Positions 16,308 to 25,200 of a stretch of 59,541 bases of DNA are shown in pieces. The DNA lies in NCBI GenBank assembly GCA_902799965.1, contig CADCCO010000003.1, positions 1-59,541 on the forward strand, written 5' to 3'. Each line of letters begins with the position of its first letter. The first letter of the stretch is position 1. Source of the DNA: an uncultured Spirochaetaceae bacterium. Its GTDB lineage: Bacteria > Spirochaetota > Spirochaetia > Treponematales > Treponemataceae. The translations under genes were made by a program, and so were the position numbers. The notes beneath the pieces were generated by a model. That model was not told where the DNA came from. It searched no databases and was given only the letters and a program-made list of their open reading frames with translations.

Positions 16308-18254
16308 ATGTCAATCGAACACAATATGATTTTGTCAGCCTCTGGCTGGAGAAAGGTTTTCGCCGAGAGCGGAAACGAACGCGACGAAACCGCAAAAATC
16401 GGAAAGACAAACAAGGCGCTTTGCTTTTTGGCCGCCGAATCCTTTTTGGAATGGCTGGAAGCGCGCCAAACAAAAGGCGCTTGCAAGGCCAAGAACGCCG
16501 CGACAGAAATTGCTTCCAAGCCCAAGAAGCGCGCGGCCTTCCGCCCCTCAATCGTTGTGGCGACCGACACGCGGCCCACAGGCAAGAAAGCCGCCGCCTT
16601 TGTCCTAAAGGCGCTCGAAAGCTCCAAGGCTCGCGTCGTTTGGCTTGGCGTGGCCGCCGCTCCTGAAATCATGGCCTTTGCCCGCGAGCATGACGCTTTT
16701 GTCTACATTTCCGCGAGCCACAATCCGATTGGCCACAACGGAATAAAGTTCGGCCTTAACGACGGCGGCGTATTGAATGCCGCGCAAAACCTTGAAGTCC
16801 GCGCGATTTTTGAGCGCAAATTGAAAGAAGCGCTGGGCGCGGAAGAAGTTTTGGCGCGCGCGAAAGCGGCGAACGAAAGCAAGCCCAAAACTGCGGCGGC
16901 CGCCAAAGCCGCCAACAAAAAAGCCGCGCTCGCCTCCTACGAAAAATTTTCCCGCCGCGTCATAAGCGGAACTGATTCCGCCGCCGCGCAAAAAAAGTTT
17001 TTCGAAAAAGCCAAGGCCGCGCTTAAAAAGACAAAAATCCAAGTTTGCGCCGACTTTAACGGAAGCGCGCGCTGCCTTTGCATAGACAAAAAGTTTTTCT
17101 CGCAATGCGGCGTGAAATTCAACGCGATGAACGCGCGCGCAGGCCAAATCGTCCACGAAATAATCCCGGAGCCGGAAAACCTTGTCCACGTGGCGCGCTT
17201 TGTGGAAAGCGTCGCGGCGGAGACTGTTTGCAAGCCTAAGACTTGCGCTGCGCGGACTGAAAACTGTCGCAAGCCAAAGAACGCGGCGGCGGCTTCCAAG
17301 GCTTGCAAGCCGCAGACAACCATCGGCTATATGCCCGACTGCGACGGCGACCGGGGAAACATCGTTTACTACAGCCAAAAGGAAGGCAAGGCCAAAATCC
17401 TTAAGGCGCAGGAAGTTTTTTCGCTAAGCGTTTTGGCGGAACTTGCATGCGCGGCTCTCAGGCAAAAAGACGCGAAAAAAACACCGCGCGCCTCCAACAA
17501 AAAAGCGCCGCTTGCCGTCGCTGTCAACTGTCCCACTTCGATGCGGGTAGAAGAAATAGCGGCGGCCTTTGGCGCCAAAGTTTTTAGGGCGGAAGTCGGC
17601 GAGGCCAACGTGGTCAACCTCGCGCGCGAAAAGCGGGAAGCGGGCTTTGAAGTTCCGATTTTGGGCGAAGGATCCAACGGCGGAACAATCACCCATCCGG
17701 CCTGCGTCCGCGACCCGCTCAACACGGTTTGGGCGATAATAAAAATTTTGACGATAAAGGACGCTTTTAGGCTTTGGACAAGCGCGCGAGGAATCCCCTT
17801 CAAGGAAGACTACACGCTGGACGACGTTTTGGACTCGCTTCCAAAGTATGCGACGACGGGCGTTAGCGAAGCGCGGGCGATCCTTAAAGTAAAGACGGAC
17901 GACCACGCGCTCCTTAAAAAAAATTTCCAAAAGGTCTTTGAGGATTCCTTCAAAAAAGATTCCGAAGGCCTATGCAAAAAATACGGCCTCGCCTCTTGGA
18001 AATGCGCTCTCACCAACGGAACGAAAGAAAAGCTGGGCGCGACGGACTTCTCAAAAAGCGGAAAAGGCGGCCTGAAAATTTTGTTCTACGAAAAAAATTC
18101 CCGCTCGCCTTCTTCCTTCATCTGGATGAGGGGAAGCGGAACGGAGCCCGTCTTTAGAATCATGTGCGACGTCAAGGGATGCGACGCGAAAAAAGAAAAA
18201 GAACTTTTGGCTTGGGAAACAAAACTGCTTGCCCAAGCCGACAAAATGCGGTAA
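16308..18254 (+). CDS. Alpha-D-phosphohexomutase (phosphoglucomutase/phosphomannomutase) with low-complexity insertions
   Basis: Interconverts hexose 6- and 1-phosphates, linking glycolysis to glycogen or envelope sugars. Family motifs are present: phosphoserine loop SASHNP (135-140, Ser137), metal loop DCDGDR (344-349), sugar loop GEGSNGGT and phosphate loop MRGSGTEP (about 607-614). At 648 residues it is longer than relatives because of Ala/Lys-rich insertions near 185-210 and 302-336, the latter with several Cys. GGAAAC lies just before the ATG. It follows the LytM-like gene by 9 nt. A second, unrelated-subgroup mutase lies downstream. Substrate preference is not evident. Confidence 0.85.
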   Translation: MSIEHNMILSASGWRKVFAESGNERDETAKIGKTNKALCFLAAESFLEWLEARQTKGACKAKNAATEIASKPKKRAAFRPSIVVATDTRPTGKKAAAFVLKALESSKARVVWLGVAAAPEIMAFAREHDAFVYISASHNPIGHNGIKFGLNDGGVLNAAQNLEVRAIFERKLKEALGAEEVLARAKAANESKPKTAAAAKAANKKAALASYEKFSRRVISGTDSAAAQKKFFEKAKAALKKTKIQVCADFNGSARCLCIDKKFFSQCGVKFNAMNARAGQIVHEIIPEPENLVHVARFVESVAAETVCKPKTCAARTENCRKPKNAAAASKACKPQTTIGYMPDCDGDRGNIVYYSQKEGKAKILKAQEVFSLSVLAELACAALRQKDAKKTPRASNKKAPLAVAVNCPTSMRVEEIAAAFGAKVFRAEVGEANVVNLAREKREAGFEVPILGEGSNGGTITHPACVRDPLNTVWAIIKILTIKDAFRLWTSARGIPFKEDYTLDDVLDSLPKYATTGVSEARAILKVKTDDHALLKKNFQKVFEDSFKKDSEGLCKKYGLASWKCALTNGTKEKLGATDFSKSGKGGLKILFYEKNSRSPSSFIWMRGSGTEPVFRIMCDVKGCDAKKEKELLAWETKLLAQADKMR

Positions 18255-18263
18255 ACTTGAATT

Positions 18264-18305
18264 TGTCATTGCAAACAGATTGTCGGGTCGCGCCCGACAA
18301 TGACA
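18264..18305. repeat. Inverted-repeat hairpin between the two phosphohexomutase genes
   Basis: TTGTCGGG/CCCGACAA (18280-18287/18293-18300) and an alternative pairing TGTCATTG/CAATGACA (18264-18271/18298-18305) share bases, so they exclude each other. There is no T run, so this is not a plain terminator; it resembles dispersed REP-like units. Confidence 0.5.
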
Positions 18306-18323
18306 TAAACGCGGAGGTTATTT

Positions 18324-20102
18324 ATGGAACAACAGGAAATATTGAAAAGAGCCAAGGCTTACATCGCCGAAGAAAAGGACGAGCGCTTCAGAAAGGAAGT
18401 GGAAGACCTCGTCGCAAAGGAAGACTGGAAAGAGCTTGAAGACCGCTTTTACCAGACGCTTGAGTTCGGCACCGGCGGCCTTCGCGGAATCATGGGCGGC
18501 GGCACAAACCGCATGAACACGCTTGAAATCAACATGGCCACGCAAGGCTTGGCCAACTACGTAATCAAGGCCTTCCCCGAAAAGGCCAAGGCCGGAACTT
18601 TGAGCGCGGTCGTCGCATACGACAGCCGCCTCAACTCGGACGTCTTTGCCGAAGCGACGGCGCTTATCTTTGCCGCCAACGGAATCAAGGCCTACCTCTT
18701 TAGCGGAGTGCGCCCCACTCCCGAATTGTCTTACGCGATTCGCGAGCTTAAGGCCGACACAGGCGTTGTCGTCACGGCCAGTCACAACCCAAGAATGTAC
18801 AACGGCTACAAGGCCTATTGGAACGACGGCGCTCAGGTAATCGAGCCGCACGACAAGGGAATCATCGCAGAAGTCAACGCCGTTAAGGAAGTAAAGACAA
18901 TTTCAAAAGAAGAGGCGCTCAAAAACGGCAGCCTTAAAATCATCGACAAAGAAATCGACGAAAAGTTCTGGGCCATGTGCAAGGCGCAGCTTTTCCGCCC
19001 GGCCTTGATAAAGGAAAAGGCTTCAAGCGTAAAAATCGTTTACACTCCGCTCCACGGAACCGGAGCCATGCACGTTGAAAAAGTTTTGGGAGACCTCGGC
19101 CTTAAGGTAATCACAGTTCCCGAACAGCAAAAGCCCGACGGAAACTTCCCGACGGTGGAAAAACCCAATCCGGAAGAGGCGCCCGCGCTCAAAATGGCGC
19201 TTGCCCTTGGCGAAAAGGAAAAGGCCGACTGCGTTATGGCCACCGACCCGGACGCGGACCGCTTTGGAACCGCCTTCCCTGGAAAGGACGGAAAATTTGT
19301 TTTGGTAAGCGGAAACCAAATGGGCGCGCTTTTGATGGACTACGTTTTGCTCAGCCGCAAGGAATTAGGAAAGCTTCCCGCCAACGCCGCCGTCGTGCGC
19401 TCAATCGTAACGTCTCCCTTTGGCGACGCGGTTTGCAAAAAGTTCGGCGTAAAGATGGTTGAATGTTTGACCGGCTTCAAGTGGATCGCGGCGGCGCAAG
19501 CCCAAATGGAAAAGGACGGCTCAGCCGAATACGTCTTTGGCTTGGAAGAAAGCTACGGATACAAAGTAGAAAAAGAAGTTATGGACAAGGACGGCGTGAG
19601 CGCCGCCGCCATGTGCGCCGAAATGACCTTGTACTGGGCCAGCCAAGGGAAGAGCGTCTTGGAGCGCTTGGACGACATGTGGGCCGAATACGGCTACTTT
19701 GAGGACCGCGCTATCAGCCAATACTTTGAAGGACCGCAAGGACCTTCAATCATGGGCGGAATCATGACAAAGCTCCGCACAGAAGGCCTTGCCTCTTTGG
19801 GCGGAAAGAAAGTTCTCCAGATCAAGGACATCCAGCAGAGCGTTTCATTTGACCCTGCCAATCCAGCCGCAAGGACTCCGATCAATCTTCCCAAGAGCAA
19901 CGTCTTGCAGTTCATTCTTGACGGCGGAACGATTGTCAGCGCGCGCCCCAGCGGAACCGAGCCTAAAATCAAGTTCTACATCAACAGCGCGCTTCCGCCT
20001 GCCGGAAAGGACGGCTTGGCTCAAAGCAAAAAGGACGCCGCGGCGCTTTGCGACGCGATAAGCGCCGACATCAAAGCCATTCTCGATGCCGCCGCAAAAT
20101 AA
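18324..20102 (+). CDS. Phospho-sugar mutase (PgcA-type phosphoglucomutase)
   Basis: 592 residues, the usual size of bacterial PgcA-type phosphoglucomutase/phosphomannomutases. Motifs: FGTGGLRGIMGGGTNRMN (N-terminus), TASHNP (151-156, catalytic Ser153), metal loop DPDADR (308-313), sugar loop GLEESYGY and phosphate loop ARPSGTEPKIKFYI near the C-terminus. GCGGAGG lies 8 nt before the ATG. It probably supplies glucose-1-phosphate for glycogen synthesis together with glgA. The end overlaps the next gene by 17 nt. Having two mutases of different subgroups in one run suggests different substrates. Confidence 0.92.
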   Translation: MEQQEILKRAKAYIAEEKDERFRKEVEDLVAKEDWKELEDRFYQTLEFGTGGLRGIMGGGTNRMNTLEINMATQGLANYVIKAFPEKAKAGTLSAVVAYDSRLNSDVFAEATALIFAANGIKAYLFSGVRPTPELSYAIRELKADTGVVVTASHNPRMYNGYKAYWNDGAQVIEPHDKGIIAEVNAVKEVKTISKEEALKNGSLKIIDKEIDEKFWAMCKAQLFRPALIKEKASSVKIVYTPLHGTGAMHVEKVLGDLGLKVITVPEQQKPDGNFPTVEKPNPEEAPALKMALALGEKEKADCVMATDPDADRFGTAFPGKDGKFVLVSGNQMGALLMDYVLLSRKELGKLPANAAVVRSIVTSPFGDAVCKKFGVKMVECLTGFKWIAAAQAQMEKDGSAEYVFGLEESYGYKVEKEVMDKDGVSAAAMCAEMTLYWASQGKSVLERLDDMWAEYGYFEDRAISQYFEGPQGPSIMGGIMTKLRTEGLASLGGKKVLQIKDIQQSVSFDPANPAARTPINLPKSNVLQFILDGGTIVSARPSGTEPKIKFYINSALPPAGKDGLAQSKKDAAALCDAISADIKAILDAAAK

Positions 20103-20688
20103 CGCGGCCTTTAGCCCCGTCAAATTGCTAAAAGACTACAAAAGGCTTCGCCGTTTGATTAACGAAAACGGCGCGGCCTTTTGCGCCTTTGACGTGGAGA
20201 CGACCGGTCTTAGCTACAAAAAAGACCGAATAATAGAATTGGGCGCCGTCCGCTTTGACAAGAGCGGCGTCCTGGCTACTTACGATTCTTTTGTTCACAT
20301 TGACTTTTCCCTTCCGCCAATCATAACAAGCATAACGCATATAACGGACGCGATGCTGGCCGGCGCTCCCGACATTCAAAAGGTGATGAAAGACTTTGAG
20401 GAATTTTCCAAAGGCTGCGTGCTTGTGGCGCACAACGCCCAGTTTGACTGGAACTTTGTCAACGCCGAACGGACGGCGCTTGGAATGAAGGAGCTAAAAA
20501 ACAAGGCCATCGACACCCTTGACTTGGCGCGATGGGCCTACCCTGTGAACAAAAAATACAGCCTGCAGTATTTGGCAAGCGGAATGAAAATTCAAGTGGA
20601 AGCCGCGCACCGCGCCAATGACGACGCGCGCGTTTGCATGGAAGTCTTTCTCCGCGCCGTCCGCGACACCGACTCAATACAGAAGTAG
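20086..20688 (+). CDS. DnaQ-type DEDDh 3'-5' exonuclease
   Basis: About 200 residues, one exonuclease domain. The acidic motifs are complete: FDVETTG (Asp36, Glu38), AHNAQFDWNF (Asp121) and HRANDDAR (His175, Asp179), with ITHITDAML between. This is the pattern of DNA polymerase III epsilon-like proofreading or stand-alone nucleases. The start lies inside the upstream mutase gene (17-nt overlap), implying coupling. Whether it is the replicative epsilon subunit or a repair/RNA exonuclease cannot be told. Its TAG stop codon forms the first bases of the repeat at 20686-20763. Confidence 0.85.
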   Translation: MPPQNNAAFSPVKLLKDYKRLRRLINENGAAFCAFDVETTGLSYKKDRIIELGAVRFDKSGVLATYDSFVHIDFSLPPIITSITHITDAMLAGAPDIQKVMKDFEEFSKGCVLVAHNAQFDWNFVNAERTALGMKELKNKAIDTLDLARWAYPVNKKYSLQYLASGMKIQVEAAHRANDDARVCMEVFLRAVRDTDSIQK

Positions 20689-20763
20689 GAACGGTCAAGG
20701 CACGCTGCGCTCAAGGCCTTGACTCGTTCCTTTTGAGGCGCGATTAAAATTATCGCGCCTCAA
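20686..20763 (+). repeat. Twin-palindrome repeat element, copy 1
   Basis: 78 bp made of two hairpins. P1 pairs GGAACGGTCAAGGC (20688-20701) with GCCTTGACTCGTTCC (20716-20730), which has one bulged T, then TTTT. P2 pairs GAGGCGCGA (20735-20743) with TCGCGCCTC (20753-20761). A copy in the opposite orientation at 39630-39706 differs at about eight positions with no indels. Both begin with TAGGAACGG, where the TAG is the stop codon of the preceding gene. Confidence 0.8.
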
Positions 20764-21660
20764 TCACCCGCGCGGAGCGGTGGCCGGGTCTATGGGGCTT
20801 CCGTTGCGGAAGACCATAAGGGTAAGGCGGCTTTCCTTGCTGATTGAGTCAACGCCGGCCGTTCCGATTGTGTCGCCGTAAACAAGGTAGTCGCCCTTCT
20901 TGACGCTAATCTCAGACATTCCCGTGTAAGCGTAAATCAAGCCGGTCTTGGACTGAACAAAGACAACTTCGCCAAAGCCGCGATACTGGCCGCAATACAT
21001 GACGGTTCCGGCCATGATGTTCTTGACCTTTTCCTTTTTGGCGGCGGAAAGCTGCACGCCCGACACTTTTCCGTTCACGTAAGTGATGCGCGGGTTTTGG
21101 ACCGGCCACACAAGGCCGCCTGAATTTTTGGCGGCGGAATACTTTCTGGGATCCGCGTCCCTTAAGGCAAGCGAAGACGTTTGGGCGGTGTCGGACGCGG
21201 ACGAGGCGGCGGCCTTGGCGGGCACCTTGAGTTTTTGTCCGGCCTTGAGCGAGGCGCCGCTGCCCAAATTGTTGAGGGCGAAGAGCTCGGCCACTTTTAT
21301 TCCGCGCTCGCGGGCTATTCCATAATAGGTGTCGCCTTTTTGCGCGACGTAAGTTTCAAGATTTTCAGAGGAATATGAAGAGCCTTGCGAAGATGAATTC
21401 AGCGCCGCCGCGTTTTCGATGTCGGGCGTAGGAACGTTCAACTTTTGGCCAAACTTAAGAACGTCGCTTTCGGACAAACCGTTGGCCGCGCGCAATTCGC
21501 TTACGGTGATTTGGTACTTTCGGCTTATTGAATAAAGGGTTTCGCCTTTTTCAACCAAGTGAACAGTGTCGGCGAAAAGCCCGGAAGCGAACAAAGCTGT
21601 TCCTGCCAAAGCAAAAAAAGCGGAGACAATAATTTTTAAATTTCTTTTGCAGACTTTCAT
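20764..21660 (-). CDS. LysM protein with degenerate LytM domain (NlpD/EnvC-like)
   Basis: 298 residues. A signal peptide (to about residue 31) precedes two LysM peptidoglycan-binding motifs: VHLVEKGETLYSISRKYQITVSELRAANGL and TYVAQKGDTYYGIARERGIKVAELFALNNL. A Ser/Ala linker leads to a C-terminal LytM-like domain (VMYCGQYRGFGEVVFVQSKTGLIYAYTGMSEISVKKGDYL...LTLMVFRNGSPIDP). The usual HxH near the end is replaced by LTLMV, so it is predicted catalytically dead, like the amidase activators NlpD and EnvC. The ATG lies 8 nt after GATAAT, again suggesting a leaderless mRNA. Confidence 0.82.
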   Translation of the reverse strand: MKVCKRNLKIIVSAFFALAGTALFASGLFADTVHLVEKGETLYSISRKYQITVSELRAANGLSESDVLKFGQKLNVPTPDIENAAALNSSSQGSSYSSENLETYVAQKGDTYYGIARERGIKVAELFALNNLGSGASLKAGQKLKVPAKAAASSASDTAQTSSLALRDADPRKYSAAKNSGGLVWPVQNPRITYVNGKVSGVQLSAAKKEKVKNIMAGTVMYCGQYRGFGEVVFVQSKTGLIYAYTGMSEISVKKGDYLVYGDTIGTAGVDSISKESRLTLMVFRNGSPIDPATAPRG

Positions 21661-21668
21661 ACCCTTAC

Positions 21669-21674
21669 ATTATC
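21669..21674 (-). promoter_or_regulatory. -10 box of the LysM gene, near-leaderless
   Basis: GATAAT on the minus strand (21674-21669) ends 8 nt before the ATG at 21660. The -35 is poor (TTCAAC at about 18 bp), so this is a moderate call. Confidence 0.4.
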
Positions 21675-21755
21675 GGCAGAAAGACCTAAAAAGTTGAAGA
21701 AAAAAAACGCCGGAACTTTTTGAGTTCCGACGTTTTTTGCAAAAGCTCTTCTGCG

Positions 21756-22199
21756 CTAGTCCGCTTTTTTTGCGGGAGCTTTCTTAGCGCTCTTTTTTGC
21801 CGGCGCTTTTTTGGCGGCGGCCTTTTTCTTTGGCTCCGAACTTGGAATTTTTCCTTCCTTTTCGGCGGCCTTAAGAATCTTGTCGCGCTTGGCTATTTCC
21901 TTGTTAAGCGCGGCGATTTCTCCAATCAAGGCGGCGGTGTCCGGATCGTCGGCCTTCAAAGAAACCGCGCCCTTTGCGGAAAGGCGTTCAAACGCAATCA
22001 AGCCCAAAACCTCATAGGCCTTCTTGCGCTTGGACTCAAACTGCTTTTTTTCAATTTGGACGATGCCCAAGTCGCTGTAGCTTTGAATGGCGTTTCCAGC
22101 CTTTGACAAGCCTTTTTTTGTCGCGGCAAAGCCAGTCTTTAGACCGGCCTTAACGTCGTTCCACAACTTAGTGGCCTTAGCCTTTGTCTCTTCCTTCAT
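21756..22199 (-). CDS. Small lysine/alanine-rich protein with histone-H1-like tail
   Basis: 147 residues. Residues 1-105 are charged and helical, probably coiled coil (MKEETKAKATKLWNDVKAGLKTGFAATKKGL, then FERLSAKGAV and IGEIAALNKEIAKRDKILKAAEKEG). The last 30 residues are repeats of AAKKAPAKKSAKKAPAKKA, like histone H1 tails and bacterial H1-like DNA-binding proteins. No signal peptide. ATG 22199 has AGGAGG 8 nt upstream. The promoter TTGACG-17-TATACT overlaps the end of the upstream phosphatase gene. Nucleic-acid binding through the tail is inference; the conserved part is not recognised. Confidence 0.72.
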   Translation of the reverse strand: MKEETKAKATKLWNDVKAGLKTGFAATKKGLSKAGNAIQSYSDLGIVQIEKKQFESKRKKAYEVLGLIAFERLSAKGAVSLKADDPDTAALIGEIAALNKEIAKRDKILKAAEKEGKIPSSEPKKKAAAKKAPAKKSAKKAPAKKAD

Positions 22200-22263
22200 A
22201 TATTCACATCCTCCTAGCGGCAACAAACGGACGAATTGTTCCCGCCCATTAATCTACTCTTTT

Positions 22264-22292
22264 AGTATAACCCACTTTTTAAAATCCGTCAA
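22264..22292 (-). promoter_or_regulatory. Promoter of the lysine-rich protein gene
   Basis: On the minus strand TTGACG (22292-22287), a 17-bp spacer and TATACT (22269-22264). The -35 overlaps the stop of the upstream phosphatase gene, giving the small gene its own expression. The leader is about 60 nt and contains AGGAGG. Confidence 0.65.
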
Positions 22293-25200
22293 ATAATTTT
22301 TGCGGCCACAAGCGTAAGGTCGTCAAGCTGCTCGTCTTCGCGCAAGGCGGCGTAATGCAAGTAAGCGCCGTCGCCGTCGTCTTCAGCCTTTGTTCCGCAA
22401 TAGTAGTCATAGCGGTTGAAGCGCTTTTTCAGGAACTCGTCAATGCGCCTGTCCACGCGCACGGTGTCCTTTTCGCCCGCGTCCTCCGGCTTGTAAAAAC
22501 GGAAAACTTTTTCGACGGCGCACAAGGCCAAAATCACTTCTTCGGTCGTTCCGGAGCAATCGCTAAAGTCAAACTCAAGCCGCTCGTCCGCGATTGGGTT
22601 GTGCCATTTTTGAAGAACATATTTCTTCTTGTTCAAAACGGCCTCGATGATTTCTTGGATGCGGTCGTTTTCCATTTGCTCGCTTTCGCTTCCAACTTTG
22701 TGGTTGGCGTGAACGCCGTCCTTCACTCCGACAGTTTCATCGCATTTTATCACGTTGAAGTCTTTGTCGCGGAATTTTCTGGTGGACTCTTCGATTCCGT
22801 CAGTGTAGAGGAAAAGAACGTCGCCCTTGTTGAGCCGCGTCTTTTCGATTTTAAAGCCGCCCTTCATTTGAACCATAAAGGTCGGAAGCGGGCCGGCGGC
22901 GGGCGTTTCTTGCAAAGTGAGCGTCCGCTGCTTTTTAGCCGCGCTGTCGTAAATGTGAACGATGTTGTCGCCCGCGTTGCAAAGGCTTACGTCGCCCGTG
23001 GCGGTATTGACAAGCGCCAAAATCAACGTGGCGAATTTGCCCTTGATGCCGAGCGATTCTATGAAGTCGTTAATCTGCGTCACAAGGTCGTCCAATCCGC
23101 CGCCGGCTTTTTTGGGAGACCAGCTTTCGTAGAATTTTCGGAACAAGGTGGCCACGACCGTCATGATGAGGGCGGCGGGGACTCCGTGGCCCGAAGCGTC
23201 GCACTTAATTATGACGTAATGGTTTTCGTCCAATTTTTTGTAGTCAAAGTAGTCGCCCGAAACTTCGCTCGCGCCTTCGTAGTAGCCGAAGCACTGGAAA
23301 TTCTTGTCGTTCAATATGGCCACCGTTTGCTTGGCGCCTGTATTGTCAGGCGTAAGGGGAAGGAAGGCGCGCTGGACGACTTTTCCGTCCATCGCCAAAT
23401 GCTCGTCTTGCGCGGCCTTGACCAAATCGCGGGTCATTTCGTTCACGCTGTCGCCCAGCTGGCCAATTTCGTCGCGGCTTTTGATTACGATTTCCTTTCC
23501 GGCAAGCTTTTCCTTGTTGACGGTGTTGCCGATCATCACGACATGGCTAGCGAGCCGCTTTATCGGACTTACGATTACGCTGGCCAAAATCCACGAGCCA
23601 ATCATTCCGATCAAAATTGAGAACAAAGAAACCGCGAGCGCCGTGTAGACAATCGTCCTGCGCGCGCCGTCAATCGTTTGTATCAAGCTCGCCGTCGAAA
23701 CCGAAACAAAGACAATCGCGCGGACGTAAGTTTGGCTTGTTCCCTGCCTGTAAAGGACCGGCCTGTAAAAAACGTATTCGGTGTTCTCGCGGTCAAGCAA
23801 GGCCGAATTGTATTGCGGAACGCTTCCCGTGGCGGCCTCGGAAAGCTCGTTGAGCGTTCTGGAAAGGCGCGTAGCAAGCTCTGTGGTTATGACAGAAATT
23901 TCCTCGCGGCGGCGGACAGAAAGCGAGTCGCTCTTTAGCGCAATCGACGCGCCTTCCGCGTTCAAGGCGGCGATGTTCTTGGCTATTTCGCCGGCGCTTT
24001 GGGCCGCCTCCTTGTTCAAGTCTTGGCATGCGTCCGCCGCGCCCAAAAGCGTTTGGTCAACGATTTTTGAAAGGCCGGGATTCAAAGAGTCGCCGTCGAT
24101 TTTTTGGGAAAGATCCGAGTCGTTTGAGGCCCAAACGTATTCCAAGCCGACGCCGGCTCCTTCTCCGTTCATCGAAAGGCCTGCGATTGTGACAAAGTTC
24201 GCCTCGCTCATCGCGGAAGACTGTTCCGGCAGCGCGGACAATTCCAAAACGTTTTGGGTCGGCATATAGGCTCTTGTTCCGCTTGCGAGGCTTGAAAGCA
24301 AAACGTTGGTTCGCTCTTCCAAGCCGGCTGAAAGCGTGCGCTCTTGCGCGCGAATCATCACCCAGCCCAATGGCAGCGAAACCAAAAGAATCGCCATCAA
24401 GACGATGATTGCGGTGAACGACATGAGCTTTAACTTTAGGCTCGCGCCCCTTTGGTTCAAGGCCAGAGCCTTTTTCTTTTTTTCTAGCGGCATAACGCCT
24501 CCTGAAACAAGCGCGTCGATTTCTTTTCTTAGCAGCGAGGCTTCTTTGGCGGAATTCGCCAGCCCCCGCGCCGCAAAAAGGAGAGCGCAAATGGCGATTA
24601 TGATTACGGCGGCAAAAAGAAGGTCTCCCGTCCGCGCGTAGAATTTTCCAGTTTCGCTAACCCGCTTCCAGCCGGGCTTCCAAGCGTAGTCGGCCGCGAT
24701 TTTCACGGTTCCGTTTTCTTCAATAGTAAAAGCCCGGCCCATCTCGTAGCGGCCGCGGTCGGAATGGTAAAGGGTTATCGAATACGTTCCCTGGGGAACG
24801 GCGCTGTCAAGCCGAACGCCTGAAATTTTTTCATCGCTGGGAACGGAGTAATCTCCGTCGCGCAAATTCAAGACGACCGAATATGGCTCCCCGGCCCCAG
24901 ACGTTTTCTTTATCGCGATTTTGTAAATCGTTCCGTCGTACCTAAAGCCCGCGCCTCGTATCTCAAGCTGCGACGAGCCAAAAACGTCCGTGCGCTTTCG
25001 AACGGAATCGACGCGGGTAAAGGGCTCGTACTTGTTGGCGTAAACAACGACGAACGCAGGCTCGCCGGCGTTTCCGGCCGTGTCTATCGCGCGGACGCTG
25101 AAAATCCAAGCGCCGTTCTTTACGTTTGGAAAAGCGGCGGAGCTTTTCTTAGTCTGCGCGCGGGCGGCGGGCGGCTTGGGCTTGAAAGAGCTTTCGGGAT

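Noticed and set aside
22355..23620. 421-codon plus-strand frame opposite the SpoIIE phosphatase
   Set aside because: Shadow frame; composition is typical of antisense translation in GC-rich codons and the opposite strand encodes intact phosphatase motifs.
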